Positions 1-9,596 of a DNA stretch of 64,000 nucleotides are shown here, in pieces. The stretch is from Algoriphagus chordae. GTDB taxonomy: Bacteria; Bacteroidota; Bacteroidia; Cytophagales; Cyclobacteriaceae. The translations under genes were made by a program, and so were the position numbers. Where the stretch lies: NCBI RefSeq assembly GCF_003254055.1, contig NZ_QKZT01000012.1, positions 1-64,000 of the forward strand, in the 5' to 3' direction. The notes under the pieces were generated by a model, which saw only the letters and a list, made by a program, of their open reading frames with translations, had not been told where the DNA came from and did no database searches. Numbering within the stretch: position 1 is the stretch's first letter; every line of letters starts with the position of its first letter.

Positions 1-75
1 GTAGAAAAAATTTTTCTCTCGAGAAATCCTTTAGCTGATCCTGATGTCCTGGAATTACTATGGGGTATTTGCTGA
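1..75 (+). CDS. C-terminal end of a truncated protein
   Basis: The first 75 bases read open in frame 1 and end in TGA, encoding 24 residues that finish with LLWGIC. The only support is an open frame that runs off the window edge and stops just before a hairpin. It could be the tail of a gene convergent with the TPR gene that follows, or chance. The family is not recognisable from so short a piece. Confidence 0.3.
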   Translation, partial: VEKIFLSRNPLADPDVLELLWGIC

Positions 76-83
76 GACTTTCA

Positions 84-110
84 GAAAAAAAAACCGGCAT
101 AAATGCCGGT
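84..110 (-). terminator. Rho-independent terminator of the TPR gene
   Basis: The 8-bp arms ACCGGCAT (93-100) and ATGCCGGT (103-110) enclose a 2-nt loop. A run of nine A lies on the low-coordinate side and becomes the U tract on the minus strand. It sits 24 bp past the stop of the TPR gene. Confidence 0.8.
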
Positions 111-133
111 CTTCCTATGTAGAATTGACTTGA

Positions 134-838
134 TCAATTAGTCTTCGCAAGGTTTTCTTTGGCCATGTCGAAATCAGGATTTAGTGCTAATGCTTCTTCA
201 AAAGCAGCTTTAGCCTCTATCTTGGATCCTTGATCCAAGTAGATCATTCCTTTCATGTTCAAAGCAGCAGCTTTCATACTTACCTCTTGATTCTCGGTTT
301 GTGACTTTGGAAAACCTACTTTTTCATCAGGTTTAGCATTCTTTACCAACATATTCATAGAATTCAAAGCCTCTGGGTATTTCTTCAAACTATATTGAAT
401 AAAACCAGATTTGTATAAGCTGAAATTATCGCCACTGAGTAAGTATAGACTTTCAAAATAGGGTAGAGATTTCTCCAAAGCCCCTACTTGCTCCAAGGAA
501 TAAGCAGCTATCTCCAAAGAGGTGATGCTTTTGTCATTGACCTTTAACACATCCATTGAGACCAAGGCGGCAGACATCGCCTGTCCTGCCTCATAATATA
601 CCGTACCAAGCATCTCCACGTAGCGGATATCTTCAGGATTTCTTGCTATCAAATTATACAAGGAAACCTTAGCCGAGTTTACATCATTGTAACGCATGGC
701 CATTTGATATGCGGATTGATCAATCGCATTGAGAGACCTTTTAAGTTTGGGATCGAGTCTGGCTAAAGAATCGGCCGTCTGGGCAATAGTAGTGCTGGCG
801 CAAAAGGCCATAAGCAGCATGAATAATACGCGCTTCAT
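134..838 (-). CDS. Secreted tetratricopeptide-repeat protein
   Basis: A 234-residue protein with a clear N-terminal signal peptide (hydrophobic residues 4-15, cut near AQ at 19-20), so it is probably periplasmic. The body is alpha-helical with TPR-like helix pairs. The last one, around residues 190-230, ends in the typical A-x-x-x-F-E-x-A-L-x-L-N-P pattern. TPR proteins act as scaffolds, and no partner is indicated here. It is followed by its own terminator and lies 23 bp downstream of the start of the convergently ordered cca-type gene on the same strand, so it may be read from that operon. The specific role is unknown. Confidence 0.75.
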   Translation of the reverse strand: MKRVLFMLLMAFCASTTIAQTADSLARLDPKLKRSLNAIDQSAYQMAMRYNDVNSAKVSLYNLIARNPEDIRYVEMLGTVYYEAGQAMSAALVSMDVLKVNDKSITSLEIAAYSLEQVGALEKSLPYFESLYLLSGDNFSLYKSGFIQYSLKKYPEALNSMNMLVKNAKPDEKVGFPKSQTENQEVSMKAAALNMKGMIYLDQGSKIEAKAAFEEALALNPDFDMAKENLAKTN

Positions 839-861
839 TTGAATTGATTTTTAATTTTAAA

Positions 862-2304
862 TTATGATTTTGGGAGACCTGCCCCTGGAGACAATCCTTT
901 GGATTTGGCAATCTCCAGCATTAATTCACGAGCCTGGGTCGGGTTGTTGTGAATTTTGCCCTCCAATATAGCTTCTTTAATTTCTTCTTTAATGTCTCCA
1001 ACGATTTTTGAAGGCTCCAAGCCAAATATTTCCATTATTTCCTCTCCAGAAATGGGAGGTTGGAAGTTTCTAACCTGATCCTTCTCCTCTACTTCGATGA
1101 GCTTTTGGGCAACTTTATCGAAATTCTCCAAGTATCGCTTTACTTTCTTATTGTTCTTCGAAGTCACATCTGCACGACAAAGCTTCATCAGATCATCTAT
1201 ATCATCTCCTGCCTCAAAGAGCAATCTTCTCAAGGCCGAATCAGTCACCTCATCTTTGACCAAAGCAATAGGGCGAAGATGTAGCTTGACGAGTTTCTGC
1301 ACATATTTCATACGCTCATCCATCGGGAGTTTCATCCTTCTGAAAATCCCAGGAGTCATACGAGCTCCTTTATCTTCATGGCCATGAAATGTCCAACCAA
1401 CTTTTTTATTGAAACGCTTGGTGGCTGGCTTTGCTATATCGTGAAGGATAGCTGCCCAGCGTAGCCAGAGGTTATCAGTCATTAAGCAGACATTGTCAAG
1501 AACCTGCAGCGTGTGGTAGAAATTATCCTTATGTGATTTGTCATCCACTGAATCTACCCCTTGCAAATCTACCATTTCCGGAAAAAACTCATGGAGCAAC
1601 TTTCCCGCAAATAGCAACTTGAAGCCATAGGAAGGTTTTTTGACTTCGATGATCTTATTCAACTCTACAATTATCCGCTCTCCTGAAATAATATTCAGGC
1701 GTTGTGCATTTTCACTTAGAGCATAAAAGGTATCACCATCAATGTCAAAATCTAATTGAGCCGCAAATCGTACAGCTCGAAGCATACGCAGTGGATCATC
1801 CGAAAAGGTGATGTTTGGCTCTAGAGGAGTGCGAATCAGCTTCTTTTTGATATCTGACAATCCATCAAATGGATCTAGCAAATCACCGTAGTTTGAGGCG
1901 TTCAGAGAAATTGCCATGGCATTGATCGTAAAATCTCTACGCTCCAAATCTTCCTGAAGCGTCCCTGTTTCTACGATAGGATTTCGCGAGTCTGCTCTAT
2001 AGGATTCCTTCCTTGCTCCTACAAATTCCAATTCCCACTCATCCAATTTCAGCATGGCTGTACCAAAATTCTTGAAGACAGAGAGTGGCACGTGAGTATC
2101 GTATTGCTTAGCCACTTCCTTCGCCAGCTCAATCCCCGATCCTACGCAAGTAAAATCTATATCTTTGAGACCGCTTTTCTCCCTTTTCAAAATCAAATCT
2201 CTCACATAGCCACCCACCACATAGGTTTCTACGCCTAAATTGGCGGCAGCTTTAGCGACTTTGTTAAAGACTTCGAATTCGTCAAGATGTGCTTTGAAAT
2301 TCAT
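862..2304 (-). CDS. cca: CCA tRNA nucleotidyltransferase / poly(A) polymerase-type enzyme with HD domain
   Basis: A 480-residue class II nucleotidyltransferase predicted to add or repair the 3' CCA of tRNAs in the cytoplasm. The head carries GGYVRD at 31-36 and the metal-binding D-I-D at 48-50. Further conserved blocks are [10 protein letters not shown] at 122-131 and [14 protein letters not shown] at 169-182. An HD phosphohydrolase-like domain follows, with H288-D289 in the segment [12 protein letters not shown]. Length and domain order match bacterial CCA-adding enzymes that carry HD. The start overlaps the stop of the preceding 156-residue gene (ATGA), so the two are translationally coupled. 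Sequence alone does not fully separate CCA-adding activity from poly(A) polymerase, but most Bacteroidota have one such gene, which favours CCA addition. Confidence 0.9.
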   Translation of the reverse strand: MNFKAHLDEFEVFNKVAKAAANLGVETYVVGGYVRDLILKREKSGLKDIDFTCVGSGIELAKEVAKQYDTHVPLSVFKNFGTAMLKLDEWELEFVGARKESYRADSRNPIVETGTLQEDLERRDFTINAMAISLNASNYGDLLDPFDGLSDIKKKLIRTPLEPNITFSDDPLRMLRAVRFAAQLDFDIDGDTFYALSENAQRLNIISGERIIVELNKIIEVKKPSYGFKLLFAGKLLHEFFPEMVDLQGVDSVDDKSHKDNFYHTLQVLDNVCLMTDNLWLRWAAILHDIAKPATKRFNKKVGWTFHGHEDKGARMTPGIFRRMKLPMDERMKYVQKLVKLHLRPIALVKDEVTDSALRRLLFEAGDDIDDLMKLCRADVTSKNNKKVKRYLENFDKVAQKLIEVEEKDQVRNFQPPISGEEIMEIFGLEPSKIVGDIKEEIKEAILEGKIHNNPTQARELMLEIAKSKGLSPGAGLPKS

Positions 2305-2771
2305 CCCTTAATAATTTTGACATCCCCATCTGGGCCTAAAAACATCTCTTTGGCACTTGGGCTCAGCAGCGGGAATAAGATTGGCGTCTGAAATGATGCG
2401 GCTTCTTTGCTGTCGATTTTGACAAGCACAGGTTGTGAAATCTGAAATAGTAACTTATTCCAAGTGGGTTCCAAGATCAGGCTGAACTTCAGAACGCCAT
2501 CCACTATAGGACCATCTTTAATAATACCATTTGCAGGACTGTGATAGACCGTCGGTTTGTTGGCATATTCTACCACATCTAGCGAAACCTCCGAAAAAGG
2601 CTCACAAATCGCCCGAATTTGGAATAAATCAAAAAGAAGAAAAGTCCAATCCTCACTCATCTCAGGCTTCCACAGCGCTGGTTTCATGAGCGTGATTACT
2701 TTTCCATTTCCTTCTTTTAGGTGCAAAATGCCCTTTTCCCTAAAAGCAGATACTAGTTGTGCGTGATCCAA
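2301..2771 (-). CDS. Conserved-looking hypothetical protein coupled to cca
   Basis: A 156-residue protein with no signal peptide or membrane segment and a mixed beta-rich composition. It contains short blocks such as PVLVKID and [21 protein letters not shown] near the C terminus. I do not recognise the family. Its TGA overlaps the ATG of the cca-type gene, implying co-expression, so a role in tRNA or nucleotide metabolism is possible but unproven. Confidence 0.6.
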   Translation of the reverse strand: MDHAQLVSAFREKGILHLKEGNGKVITLMKPALWKPEMSEDWTFLLFDLFQIRAICEPFSEVSLDVVEYANKPTVYHSPANGIIKDGPIVDGVLKFSLILEPTWNKLLFQISQPVLVKIDSKEAASFQTPILFPLLSPSAKEMFLGPDGDVKIIKG

Positions 2772-2831
2772 GGTGATTTATTTTTTCACAAAAATAATCA
2801 GAATTTCGAGAGCAGCCCATTTTGGCTAAAA

Positions 2832-2863
2832 GCAAAAAAAAACCTTCCCTGCAAAAGGAAGGC
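2832..2863 (-). terminator. Terminator of the DUF6249-like gene
   Basis: Arms CCTTCC (2843-2848) and GGAAGG (2857-2862), extended by G-U and A-U pairs, lie beside a nine-A run at 2834-2842 that gives a U tract on the minus strand. It is located just after the stop at 2887 and separates this gene from the cca operon. Confidence 0.75.
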
Positions 2864-2886
2864 TTAAGTTCACTAGGATTGTCGGC

Positions 2887-3228
2887 TTAGTGATCCTCCT
2901 TATCTAGTTTTCTATTCAAGAAGAAACTAACCATCAAGCCAATTCCTCCAAAAATAAATATACATGAGCTAAATGCCACTCCTTCTTCTAGACCAGCATT
3001 TTCAAACATTGCTCCTACCAAAACACCTGTACCTACGCCTACAGCCAGTAGCGCAATATTCAGAATGAACTGGCCAAAGCTGTACTTTTTGCCTGAGTTG
3101 AAGAGTTTTGCGTCAGCCCCATTTTCTATGAGTGCGAGCCTTTCCTTATTTCGGGTAGTCAAGAAGGTAAAGATGATCCCGAAAATACTAGAGAAAATTA
3201 TCAAGGTAACTAAGATGGTTTCTGCCAT
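2887..3228 (-). CDS. Small membrane protein, DUF6249-like
   Basis: A 113-residue inner-membrane protein with three hydrophobic segments. The first covers roughly residues 3-22, then come a cytoplasmic stretch with R-x-K-E-R-L-A-L-I-E-x-G and two more helices near 55-75 and 85-105. The R/K-E-R-x-A-L-I-E-x-G signature followed by two helices is what I associate with DUF6249 proteins of Bacteroidota, whose function is unknown. I chose the ATG at 3228. A longer reading from 3372 would overlap the divergent sigma-factor gene and adds residues unlike a signal peptide. It is divergent from the ECF sigma gene, a common pairing. Confidence 0.7.
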   Translation of the reverse strand: MAETILVTLIIFSSIFGIIFTFLTTRNKERLALIENGADAKLFNSGKKYSFGQFILNIALLAVGVGTGVLVGAMFENAGLEEGVAFSSCIFIFGGIGLMVSFFLNRKLDKEDH

Positions 3229-3332
3229 GGTATGTTTGTTTTTTCTTCTTTGATGTAGGTACTGCGAGAAAAGGTTACAAGTATGTAGAAAAAACTGTAA
3301 CTTTTTTTCGGATACATGCATCCAATGTAAAA

Positions 3333-3908
3333 ATGCGATTCCAGGAAGACGACTTCTATATAAAGAAAACACTTGAGGGTAATTTGAATGCTTATGGACA
3401 ATTGATCCAAAAGCATGAAAAATATGCGTTTACTTTAGCTATGCGCATTTTGAAAAATAGAGAAGAGGCCGAAGAAGCTGCGCAAGATGCATTTATGAAA
3501 GCTTTCCATTCCTTGAAAACCTTTGAGGGCAATGCTAAGTTTACTACCTGGCTATACAAAATCGTATATAATGAGGCTTTGGGCAGATTGAGAAAATCAA
3601 AACATCATACAGTTCAACTGGAAGAAGTAGAAGAACTTGCTAAAGACGGTGTGGATTACTTGGATGGATTAAAGTCACTCCAACTTGCCGAGCGAAAAGA
3701 ATTTATACAACAAGGACTGGATGCCATGAAGTCATCCGAGGCAGCAGCACTCACCTTATTTTATTTAGAAGAGCAAAGCATAAAAGAAATAGAAGATATT
3801 ATGAGTTTGACAAACTCACATGTCAAAATACTTTTGCATCGAGGAAGAAAGAATCTTTTGGACTCATTGCGAACTATTACAAAAAGTGAATTAATCCATC
3901 TGCTATGA
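3333..3908 (+). CDS. ECF RNA polymerase sigma factor (sigma-70 family)
   Basis: A 191-residue regulator that directs RNA polymerase to a subset of promoters. Region 2 spans about 10-90, with Y-x-x-L-I-Q-K-H, the helical core ending E-E-A-E-E-A-A-Q-D-A-F and the F-T-T-W-L-Y-K-I-V-Y-N block of regions 2.3-2.4. Region 4 (about 125-180) has the helix-turn-helix context S-I-K-E-I-E-D-I-M and V-K-I-L-L-H-R-G-R-K-N-L. The length is normal for the family. Its stop overlaps the start of the next gene (ATGA), whose product is likely its membrane partner. The target promoters cannot be told from this window. Confidence 0.92.
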   Translation: MRFQEDDFYIKKTLEGNLNAYGQLIQKHEKYAFTLAMRILKNREEAEEAAQDAFMKAFHSLKTFEGNAKFTTWLYKIVYNEALGRLRKSKHHTVQLEEVEELAKDGVDYLDGLKSLQLAERKEFIQQGLDAMKSSEAAALTLFYLEEQSIKEIEDIMSLTNSHVKILLHRGRKNLLDSLRTITKSELIHLL

Positions 3909-4312
3909 AAAATCTAAGCAAGGAAGAAGAATATATCCGGCAATACATCACTGAACTGGGGACAGAAGCTCCTACTACAGGCTTCCATAAGACTATATTA
4001 GCAAAGCTAAAACCTAAGCGATCAGTCTCAGTCTATAGCCCTGTAATATCTGCATTAGCTTGGAAAATAATAGGAGCTGTCATTGCAGTACTTGTCATTT
4101 CAGTTTTATTATTCCTGCCATCAGGACAAAACACCATTCCACTTATTGATCAATTATCTGCGATACCTATACCACAAGTAACAGTTTCATTACCACAAAT
4201 CTCATTTCCTAAAATAAACTTATCCCTAATTACTATTCAAGCCCTAGTTGTTTTTAGTTTATTGGCAGCTGTTACGGTGATTACCACATTCAAAAAATGG
4301 AAGGTGTCTTAG
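3905..4312 (+). CDS. Probable anti-sigma / membrane partner of the ECF sigma factor
   Basis: A 135-residue protein with a short acidic cytoplasmic N terminus (E-E-E-Y-I-R-Q-Y at 6-13) and a G-F-H-K-T-I-L-A-K-L motif like those in small anti-sigma proteins. It has a membrane helix at about 47-70, a proline-rich exposed loop with repeated P-Q-V/I-T/S-x-x, and a second helix near 108-128. It overlaps the sigma gene by four bases, so both are made together. The anti-sigma role is inferred from this coupling and topology; no zinc-binding HxxxCxxC motif is present. Confidence 0.6.
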   Translation: MKNLSKEEEYIRQYITELGTEAPTTGFHKTILAKLKPKRSVSVYSPVISALAWKIIGAVIAVLVISVLLFLPSGQNTIPLIDQLSAIPIPQVTVSLPQISFPKINLSLITIQALVVFSLLAAVTVITTFKKWKVS

Positions 4313-4328
4313 CTTAAGCACCAAACAA

Positions 4329-4358
4329 AAAAAGACAGCTGCTTAGCTGTCTTTTTTT
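4329..4358. terminator. Bidirectional terminator between sigma operon and HTH gene
   Basis: Inverted repeat AGACAGCT / AGCTGTCT with a GCTT loop, with A runs on the left and T runs on the right. It can therefore end transcription from both convergent genes (stops at 4312 and 4379). Confidence 0.85.
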
Positions 4359-4378
4359 GTTTTGAGTGGAAAAAAAAC

Positions 4379-4783
4379 TTATCCTCTCAACCAGTTGATA
4401 AACGTTTGGTAACCAACTCCAATTTCTCTAGCGAATGCTGCTTTTGTTTTCTTACCTGCAGCTTCTACTTTCTTCCACTCTTCTACGATTTTGCTTTTCT
4501 CTGCATCGCTGAATGTTCTTCTCTTAGTAACTTTAGGACCAGCGCTGTTGCCAGTTACCAATGAAATCAATTCATTTAGTTCGTTAAGGAATCTTGTATC
4601 ATTCAATGGAAGTCCAGCTTCCTCCAATTTCTTAATTACTTGTGCTTTAGGATTAACTGGAGTAACAGAAATCCCTTGCTTTGCTGCATCATGCAAATCT
4701 ATTTTGCTTCCATCAGCGGTAACATAAATAAAGCCATCACCTTTTTTTAGGTCAACAATAGCATCTTTGATTAAATCTCTCAT
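4379..4783 (-). CDS. Small helix-turn-helix DNA-binding protein
   Basis: A 134-residue soluble protein. The C-terminal 50 residues, starting at T-F-S-D-A-E-K, form two to three helices ending in A-A-F-A-R-E-I-G-V-G-Y-Q-T-F-I-N-W-L-R, a classic HTH like that at the N terminus of transposases or in small regulators. The N-terminal 55 residues look like a beta-strand module (F-I-Y-V-T-A-D-G-S) plus a short amphipathic helix and match nothing I know. No transposase catalytic domain follows, so this is a stand-alone binder. It is probably regulatory; the target is unknown. Confidence 0.6.
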   Translation of the reverse strand: MRDLIKDAIVDLKKGDGFIYVTADGSKIDLHDAAKQGISVTPVNPKAQVIKKLEEAGLPLNDTRFLNELNELISLVTGNSAGPKVTKRRTFSDAEKSKIVEEWKKVEAAGKKTKAAFAREIGVGYQTFINWLRG

Positions 4784-4912
4784 ATTTTTTTGACTTGTTA
4801 ATAGATATTATTATCAATAATTTGACGCAATATAATAGAAAAACTAACTATATATAAAAATCTCCTCTAAAATTAAGATAATTTTACAACTCAAGCCTGA
4901 GTAGATAATTTT

Positions 4913-5689
4913 TTAATTTTGAGAATAGTTTTCTATCCAATGTTTAATTAGGTTATTAGAACTGTACTTTTTCAATAGGGAATTGAAGTATTTTTTTTCC
5001 ATACCTCTATTTACAAAGGTGGTTTGATAATCCCCAAGATCTATTGTGTCTCTCAACTCTTCCATCAAACCCTCGAAATCAGCGAATAAAGGCATGTTAT
5101 CAGATCCAAGCTTACGTTGAGATTCTAATGAAGGTTCAGATTCAATCATAGTTTCTTTAGACAAGAGGTAAGAATACCGTGATTCTCCATTTTCTATGAT
5201 TTTAAATAACAGAATAGATTCATTCAAATTATTAAGGCAAGCGATTTCTTCAAACTCCTCATTAAGCTTAATATCTTCACATAGCGTCTCTATCATAAAT
5301 AAGATAAAAGATTTCCATAGTCTTTGGAATTCTGGAAGCATCTCTCTTGCATTACCAAAATTATCATTTGTATAAGTTACCTGTACTTGAATACCAGCAG
5401 GTTTACATTGACTGAGTAATTCAAACCATTGCTCATCCGAGGAATTAAAAGTTGGCCAGTAGCATAACAGGGATTTATCATCAATTACCATTGCCTCAAA
5501 TAAATCAGCATACACCATGTTTAATACTTCAACGCTATCCTCGAATTTAGTCCAATCAATTTTGGCAAATAAGTCAACTGGATCTAATACAAAAGTCTCT
5601 ATTTCATTTAGTTCCAACTTCCTCATGTCTAGCTGGCCTTGATCAAACGTTTGATTTATTAGGATAATTCTTCTGTTTAGAGTTCTCAT
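4913..5689 (-). CDS. Hypothetical protein, 258 residues
   Basis: A soluble acidic protein with no signal peptide, membrane helix or recognised motif. It is leucine- and glutamate-rich with many predicted helices. The segment around 60-110 (Y-W-P-T-F-N-S-S-D-E-Q-W-F-E-L-L) is mixed alpha/beta. The gene is AT-rich compared with pyrG next to it, which could indicate acquisition. It stands alone, with weakly structured spacers on both sides. The ATG at 5689 gives the longest frame and no better start is evident. Confidence 0.55.
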   Translation of the reverse strand: MRTLNRRIILINQTFDQGQLDMRKLELNEIETFVLDPVDLFAKIDWTKFEDSVEVLNMVYADLFEAMVIDDKSLLCYWPTFNSSDEQWFELLSQCKPAGIQVQVTYTNDNFGNAREMLPEFQRLWKSFILFMIETLCEDIKLNEEFEEIACLNNLNESILLFKIIENGESRYSYLLSKETMIESEPSLESQRKLGSDNMPLFADFEGLMEELRDTIDLGDYQTTFVNRGMEKKYFNSLLKKYSSNNLIKHWIENYSQN

Positions 5690-6010
5690 ATTTCTTGTTT
5701 TTAGTAGTGATTAATGGAAAATTCATTATTTGATTAAATCAAAATAGTTGCCTTGAGTAATCACACAATTCATCTCCAAATAGCTTCCTGCAGCAGTGAT
5801 CATTTCTCAAAACCCAACAATTAAAACTAGCTTATAATCCGACCCACGACAAGTAATTGACAGGTATTGTCAAAGTAAAGTTTTTAAGCCAAGGAGAAGA
5901 AAATCGAGAAACCTGATCTATTTAATGTTCAAAAAGCCATTAATCGGGAATTTTTCCATAATTTTGAGCCCCATAAGAATCCAAACAATTTTCAAATCTC
6001 CCCCATTCTT
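5690..6010. other. Intergenic leader of pyrG
   Basis: A 321-bp AT-rich spacer between the divergent 258-residue gene and pyrG. It contains a small dyad TTGACA-ggtat-TGTCAA (5857-5873) and a -7-like box TAATTTTG at 5959-5966. I see no small gene or strong terminator. Confidence 0.5.
5959..5966 (+). promoter_or_regulatory. Putative -7 box for pyrG
   Basis: TAATTTTG matches the Bacteroidota TAnnTTTG consensus and lies about 45 bp before the pyrG ATG. No good TTG was found at the expected -33 distance, so this is tentative. Confidence 0.4.
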
Positions 6011-7627
6011 ATGGCGTCAAGCACCAAATACATCTTTATTACCGGAGGAGTTACTTCCTCTCTCGGCAAGGGCATTATCGCCGCTTCATTAGGCAAGCTG
6101 CTCCAAGCCAGAGGCTTTAAAGTAACTATCCAAAAATTTGATCCTTATCTGAACATCGATCCTGGGACGCTAAATCCTTATGAGCACGGCGAGTGCTATG
6201 TGACTGATGATGGCGCTGAAACGGATTTGGACTTGGGACACTATGAGCGATTTTTGAATATCCCTACTTCTCAGGACAACAATATCACTACCGGTAGGAT
6301 CTACAACAATGTGATCACTAAGGAGCGTAAAGGTGAATTCCTTGGAAAGACCGTTCAGGTCATCCCTCATATTACTGACGAAATCAAAGCTAATTTTTAC
6401 AAATTAGGTGAAGACGGAAAATATGATGTAGTTATTACCGAAATCGGTGGATGCGTAGGTGACATCGAGTCACTACCCTTCATAGAAGCAGTAAGACAGG
6501 CGAAATGGGATCTTGGAGCCAACAACTTCTTGGTTATACATCTTACGTTAATCCCTTATTTAAGTGCTGCCAAAGAACTTAAAACTAAGCCTACGCAGCA
6601 CTCGGTAAAACAATTGTTAGAAGCTGGTATTCAACCAGATATTTTGGTATGTCGTACCGAACATCACTTGCCTTCGGATGTTAAGAAGAAGTTGGCTCTT
6701 TTCTGCAACGTTCAACTGAATAGTGTGATCGAGGCAATGGATGCTGACTCTATCTACGATGTGCCTTTATTGATGAAAAAGGAGAAGCTCGACGAGCGAG
6801 TGATGACTAAGTTGAAGCTTACTTCCAAAGAAAACACAGATCTCGAAAACTGGAAAGATTTCCTAGGGAAACTCAAAAACCCAACTTCAGAAGTCACTAT
6901 AGGACTAGTAGGAAAATACGTATCCCTTCCGGATTCTTATAAGTCCATCATCGAATCATTCACCCATGCAGGTGCCTCCATAGAATGCGATATAAATCTG
7001 CGCCTTATTTCCTCAGAAGAAATCAACCCTGACAACTTAGCTGCCAAATTCAAAGATTTGGATGGAATCGTTGTTGCGCCAGGATTCGGAGAGAGAGGGT
7101 TTGAAGGAAAAATAGAAACCGTGAAATATGCCCGGGAAAACAACATTCCTTTCCTAGGAATATGTCTTGGCATGCAGGTGGCAGTGATCGAATACGCCAG
7201 AAACGTACTCAAGTTGAAAAATGCAAACAGTACCGAGATGGATCCTAACACCGCCGATCCAGTGATAGGATTGATGGAAGAACAGAAAAATATCGACCAA
7301 ATGGGCGGGACTATGCGTTTGGGTTCTTATGCCTGTGACCTCAAGAAAGGCAGTAAGGCATTCAACGCTTATGGGAAAGTTAAAATCAACGAGAGACACC
7401 GTCACAGATATGAGTTTAACAATGAATATCTGCAGACGATGGAAGAACATGGAATGATCGCTACTGGTAAAAATCCTGAAACAGGTTTGGTGGAAATCGT
7501 GGAAATCAAAAACCATCCTTGGTTTGTTGGTGTCCAATTCCACCCTGAATATAAAAGCACCGTACTCACCCCTCAGCCACTTTTCGTGAAATTCATACAA
7601 GCGGCAGTGGACAATAAACTAAAATAA
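6011..7627 (+). CDS. pyrG: CTP synthase
   Basis: A 538-residue cytosolic enzyme that converts UTP to CTP using ATP and glutamine, the last step of pyrimidine nucleotide synthesis. The N-terminal synthetase domain opens with [16 protein letters not shown] and carries the conserved D-P-Y-L-N-x-D-P-G-T-L-N-P block. The C-terminal class I glutamine amidotransferase domain has nucleophile C385 in G-I-C-L-G-M-Q and the H511-P-E513 pair. All catalytic residues are present and the length is standard. It is followed after 42 bp by yidC on the same strand, a likely two-gene operon that ends at a strong terminator. Confidence 0.98.
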   Translation: MASSTKYIFITGGVTSSLGKGIIAASLGKLLQARGFKVTIQKFDPYLNIDPGTLNPYEHGECYVTDDGAETDLDLGHYERFLNIPTSQDNNITTGRIYNNVITKERKGEFLGKTVQVIPHITDEIKANFYKLGEDGKYDVVITEIGGCVGDIESLPFIEAVRQAKWDLGANNFLVIHLTLIPYLSAAKELKTKPTQHSVKQLLEAGIQPDILVCRTEHHLPSDVKKKLALFCNVQLNSVIEAMDADSIYDVPLLMKKEKLDERVMTKLKLTSKENTDLENWKDFLGKLKNPTSEVTIGLVGKYVSLPDSYKSIIESFTHAGASIECDINLRLISSEEINPDNLAAKFKDLDGIVVAPGFGERGFEGKIETVKYARENNIPFLGICLGMQVAVIEYARNVLKLKNANSTEMDPNTADPVIGLMEEQKNIDQMGGTMRLGSYACDLKKGSKAFNAYGKVKINERHRHRYEFNNEYLQTMEEHGMIATGKNPETGLVEIVEIKNHPWFVGVQFHPEYKSTVLTPQPLFVKFIQAAVDNKLK

Positions 7628-7669
7628 AACTTCCCCGAAGCTTCATTATCGGGTTTACGATTAATCTTT

Positions 7670-9475
7670 ATGGACAGAAATCAAGCAACTGGTTTGATTC
7701 TTTTTGCAGCGGTCATCCTAGTCTATTCGCTTTTCTTTGCGACTACTCCGGAGATACCTGAAGTGGAACCAGTAACTACTGAGCAAACAGAATCAACTCA
7801 AGCCAATACAGCAAGCCAAGCAGCAACTACAGATACTACTTCTGAAAACGATAGCACCCTAGACGCCAGTAGACGTGCAAAATATGGCGTATTAGCAACC
7901 ATGACCGTAGGAGAAGAAGAAACTCTTACGCTTGAAAACGACCTAATACAGGTGACCATTTCCTCTAAAGGAGCGGAGGTCAAAAAAGTGATTCTTAAAG
8001 AATACAAAAGCTGGGACATGACTCCTTTGGAACTTTTCAATGAGGAAAGTTCCAAAATGGACTTCATCATCGAAAGCCAAAATGGCCCCCTAGATCTGAA
8101 TGACCTTTATTTCACTCCTTCCATTAAAAGCACTGAAGACGAAGAAGGGGTAAAAACCCAAACGCTAACGCTAAGCGCTGGTACAGAAAGTGGTCAAATC
8201 ATCCAATCTTTCAGCTTAGCTGATGGCAGCTACCAAGTAAAAAAATCTTTTGAGGTAGATCGTTATCAAGGAGTAATCACGGGGAATGCACTAGCGCTAA
8301 GCTGGGAAGATCAAGTGATAGCTCATGAAAGCAACTTGGCAGAATCCAGAAGACAAACTAGACTTAATTACTACACCACTGAAGGCTCTTTTGACAATTT
8401 GGGTGCTGGCGATGACTTGGAAGAAGAAACCATACCTGAACCTATCAAATGGGTAAGTTTTAGTCAGCGATTCTTCTCTGCAGCTATGATTGCAGATACG
8501 GATTTCCGAAATGTATCCATCACGCAAAGCACGCCGACAGATAGCTCCATCGTTCGTTCGATGGCAACTAGCCTATCGATTCCACTGCAGGACGGCAAAG
8601 CTGGATTCACCTATTACTTCGGTCCTGACAAGTACAAAACCTTGAAAAAGGTAACGGATGGCTTTGAGGACAATGTGGACATGGGTTATTTCTTTGTAAG
8701 CTGGGTCAACAAGTATATCATTGTCAATCTTTTCGCTTTCCTAGAGAAGTTCTTTACCAATTACGGTGTCATCATTATCATCATCGTATTCCTGATCAAA
8801 CTCGCTCTTTTCCCATTGACTTATAAGTCCTATATAGGCATGGCCAAAATGCGAGTGATCAAGCCTGAAATCGATGAGCTAAAAGAGAAATACGGTGACG
8901 ATGCTACCAAGATGCAGCAGGAGCAGATGAAGCTCTTCTCCAAACTGGGAGTAAGCCCTATCTCTGGTTGTTTGCCAATGGTGCTTCAGATGCCATTCTT
9001 GTTTGCGATGTTCTTTTTCTTTCCAAATGCAATAGAACTACGTCAGGAATCCTTCCTATGGGCAACTGATCTTTCTACCTACGACACCTTTTTCAATCTG
9101 CCATTTACGATCCCTTTCTATGGATCTCATGTGAGTATGTTTACACTTCTTATGACAGTGTCGCAGATTATTTACACCCATTTCAACAATCAACTGACTA
9201 CTGCTACTGGCCCTATGAAAAACTTGGGTTACATCATGCCGGTCATGTTTATGTTTATTTTGAACTCCTATCCAGCTGGATTGAGTTTCTATTATTTCGT
9301 TTCCAATATGGTGACCTTTGGTCAGCAGGCGATGATCAAGTTATTTGTAGATGACGAGAAAATCAGAGCAAAAGTAGAAGAAAGCAAAGCGAAGAACGTA
9401 AATAAAAAGAAATCGAAATTCCAGCAAAAACTGGAAGATGCAATGAAGGCATCCGAGAACAGTCGCAAAAAATAA
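7670..9475 (+). CDS. yidC: Membrane protein insertase YidC
   Basis: A 601-residue inner-membrane insertase that helps fold and insert membrane proteins with or without SecYEG. It has an N-terminal signal-anchor (about 7-26), then a low-complexity T/E/Q-rich linker and a large periplasmic beta-sandwich domain (roughly 75-340). The conserved 60-kDa/Oxa1 core of five helices starts near 350 and includes the F-P-L-T-Y-K-S and P-I-S-G-C-L-P-M-V-L-Q-M-P-F motifs. The tail is lysine-rich, as is usual for ribosome contact. The order matches Gram-negative YidC. It lies directly downstream of pyrG. Confidence 0.97.
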   Translation: MDRNQATGLILFAAVILVYSLFFATTPEIPEVEPVTTEQTESTQANTASQAATTDTTSENDSTLDASRRAKYGVLATMTVGEEETLTLENDLIQVTISSKGAEVKKVILKEYKSWDMTPLELFNEESSKMDFIIESQNGPLDLNDLYFTPSIKSTEDEEGVKTQTLTLSAGTESGQIIQSFSLADGSYQVKKSFEVDRYQGVITGNALALSWEDQVIAHESNLAESRRQTRLNYYTTEGSFDNLGAGDDLEEETIPEPIKWVSFSQRFFSAAMIADTDFRNVSITQSTPTDSSIVRSMATSLSIPLQDGKAGFTYYFGPDKYKTLKKVTDGFEDNVDMGYFFVSWVNKYIIVNLFAFLEKFFTNYGVIIIIIVFLIKLALFPLTYKSYIGMAKMRVIKPEIDELKEKYGDDATKMQQEQMKLFSKLGVSPISGCLPMVLQMPFLFAMFFFFPNAIELRQESFLWATDLSTYDTFFNLPFTIPFYGSHVSMFTLLMTVSQIIYTHFNNQLTTATGPMKNLGYIMPVMFMFILNSYPAGLSFYYFVSNMVTFGQQAMIKLFVDDEKIRAKVEESKAKNVNKKKSKFQQKLEDAMKASENSRKK

Positions 9476-9479
9476 TCCG

Positions 9480-9512
9480 AAAAGAGCCCACATCAAATGG
9501 GCTCTTTTTTTT
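9480..9512 (+). terminator. Terminator of the pyrG-yidC unit
   Basis: AAGAGCCCA (9482-9490) pairs with TGGGCTCTT (9498-9506), followed by eight further T. It begins a few bases past the yidC stop. Confidence 0.9.
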
Positions 9513-9596
9513 GCCTAAAAATATAAGCTGCTATGCGATAGGGTAAAGGTGAAAGTCAGTTCTCAGCATTAGTCAACCCGATAATTCTGCGGGGAT

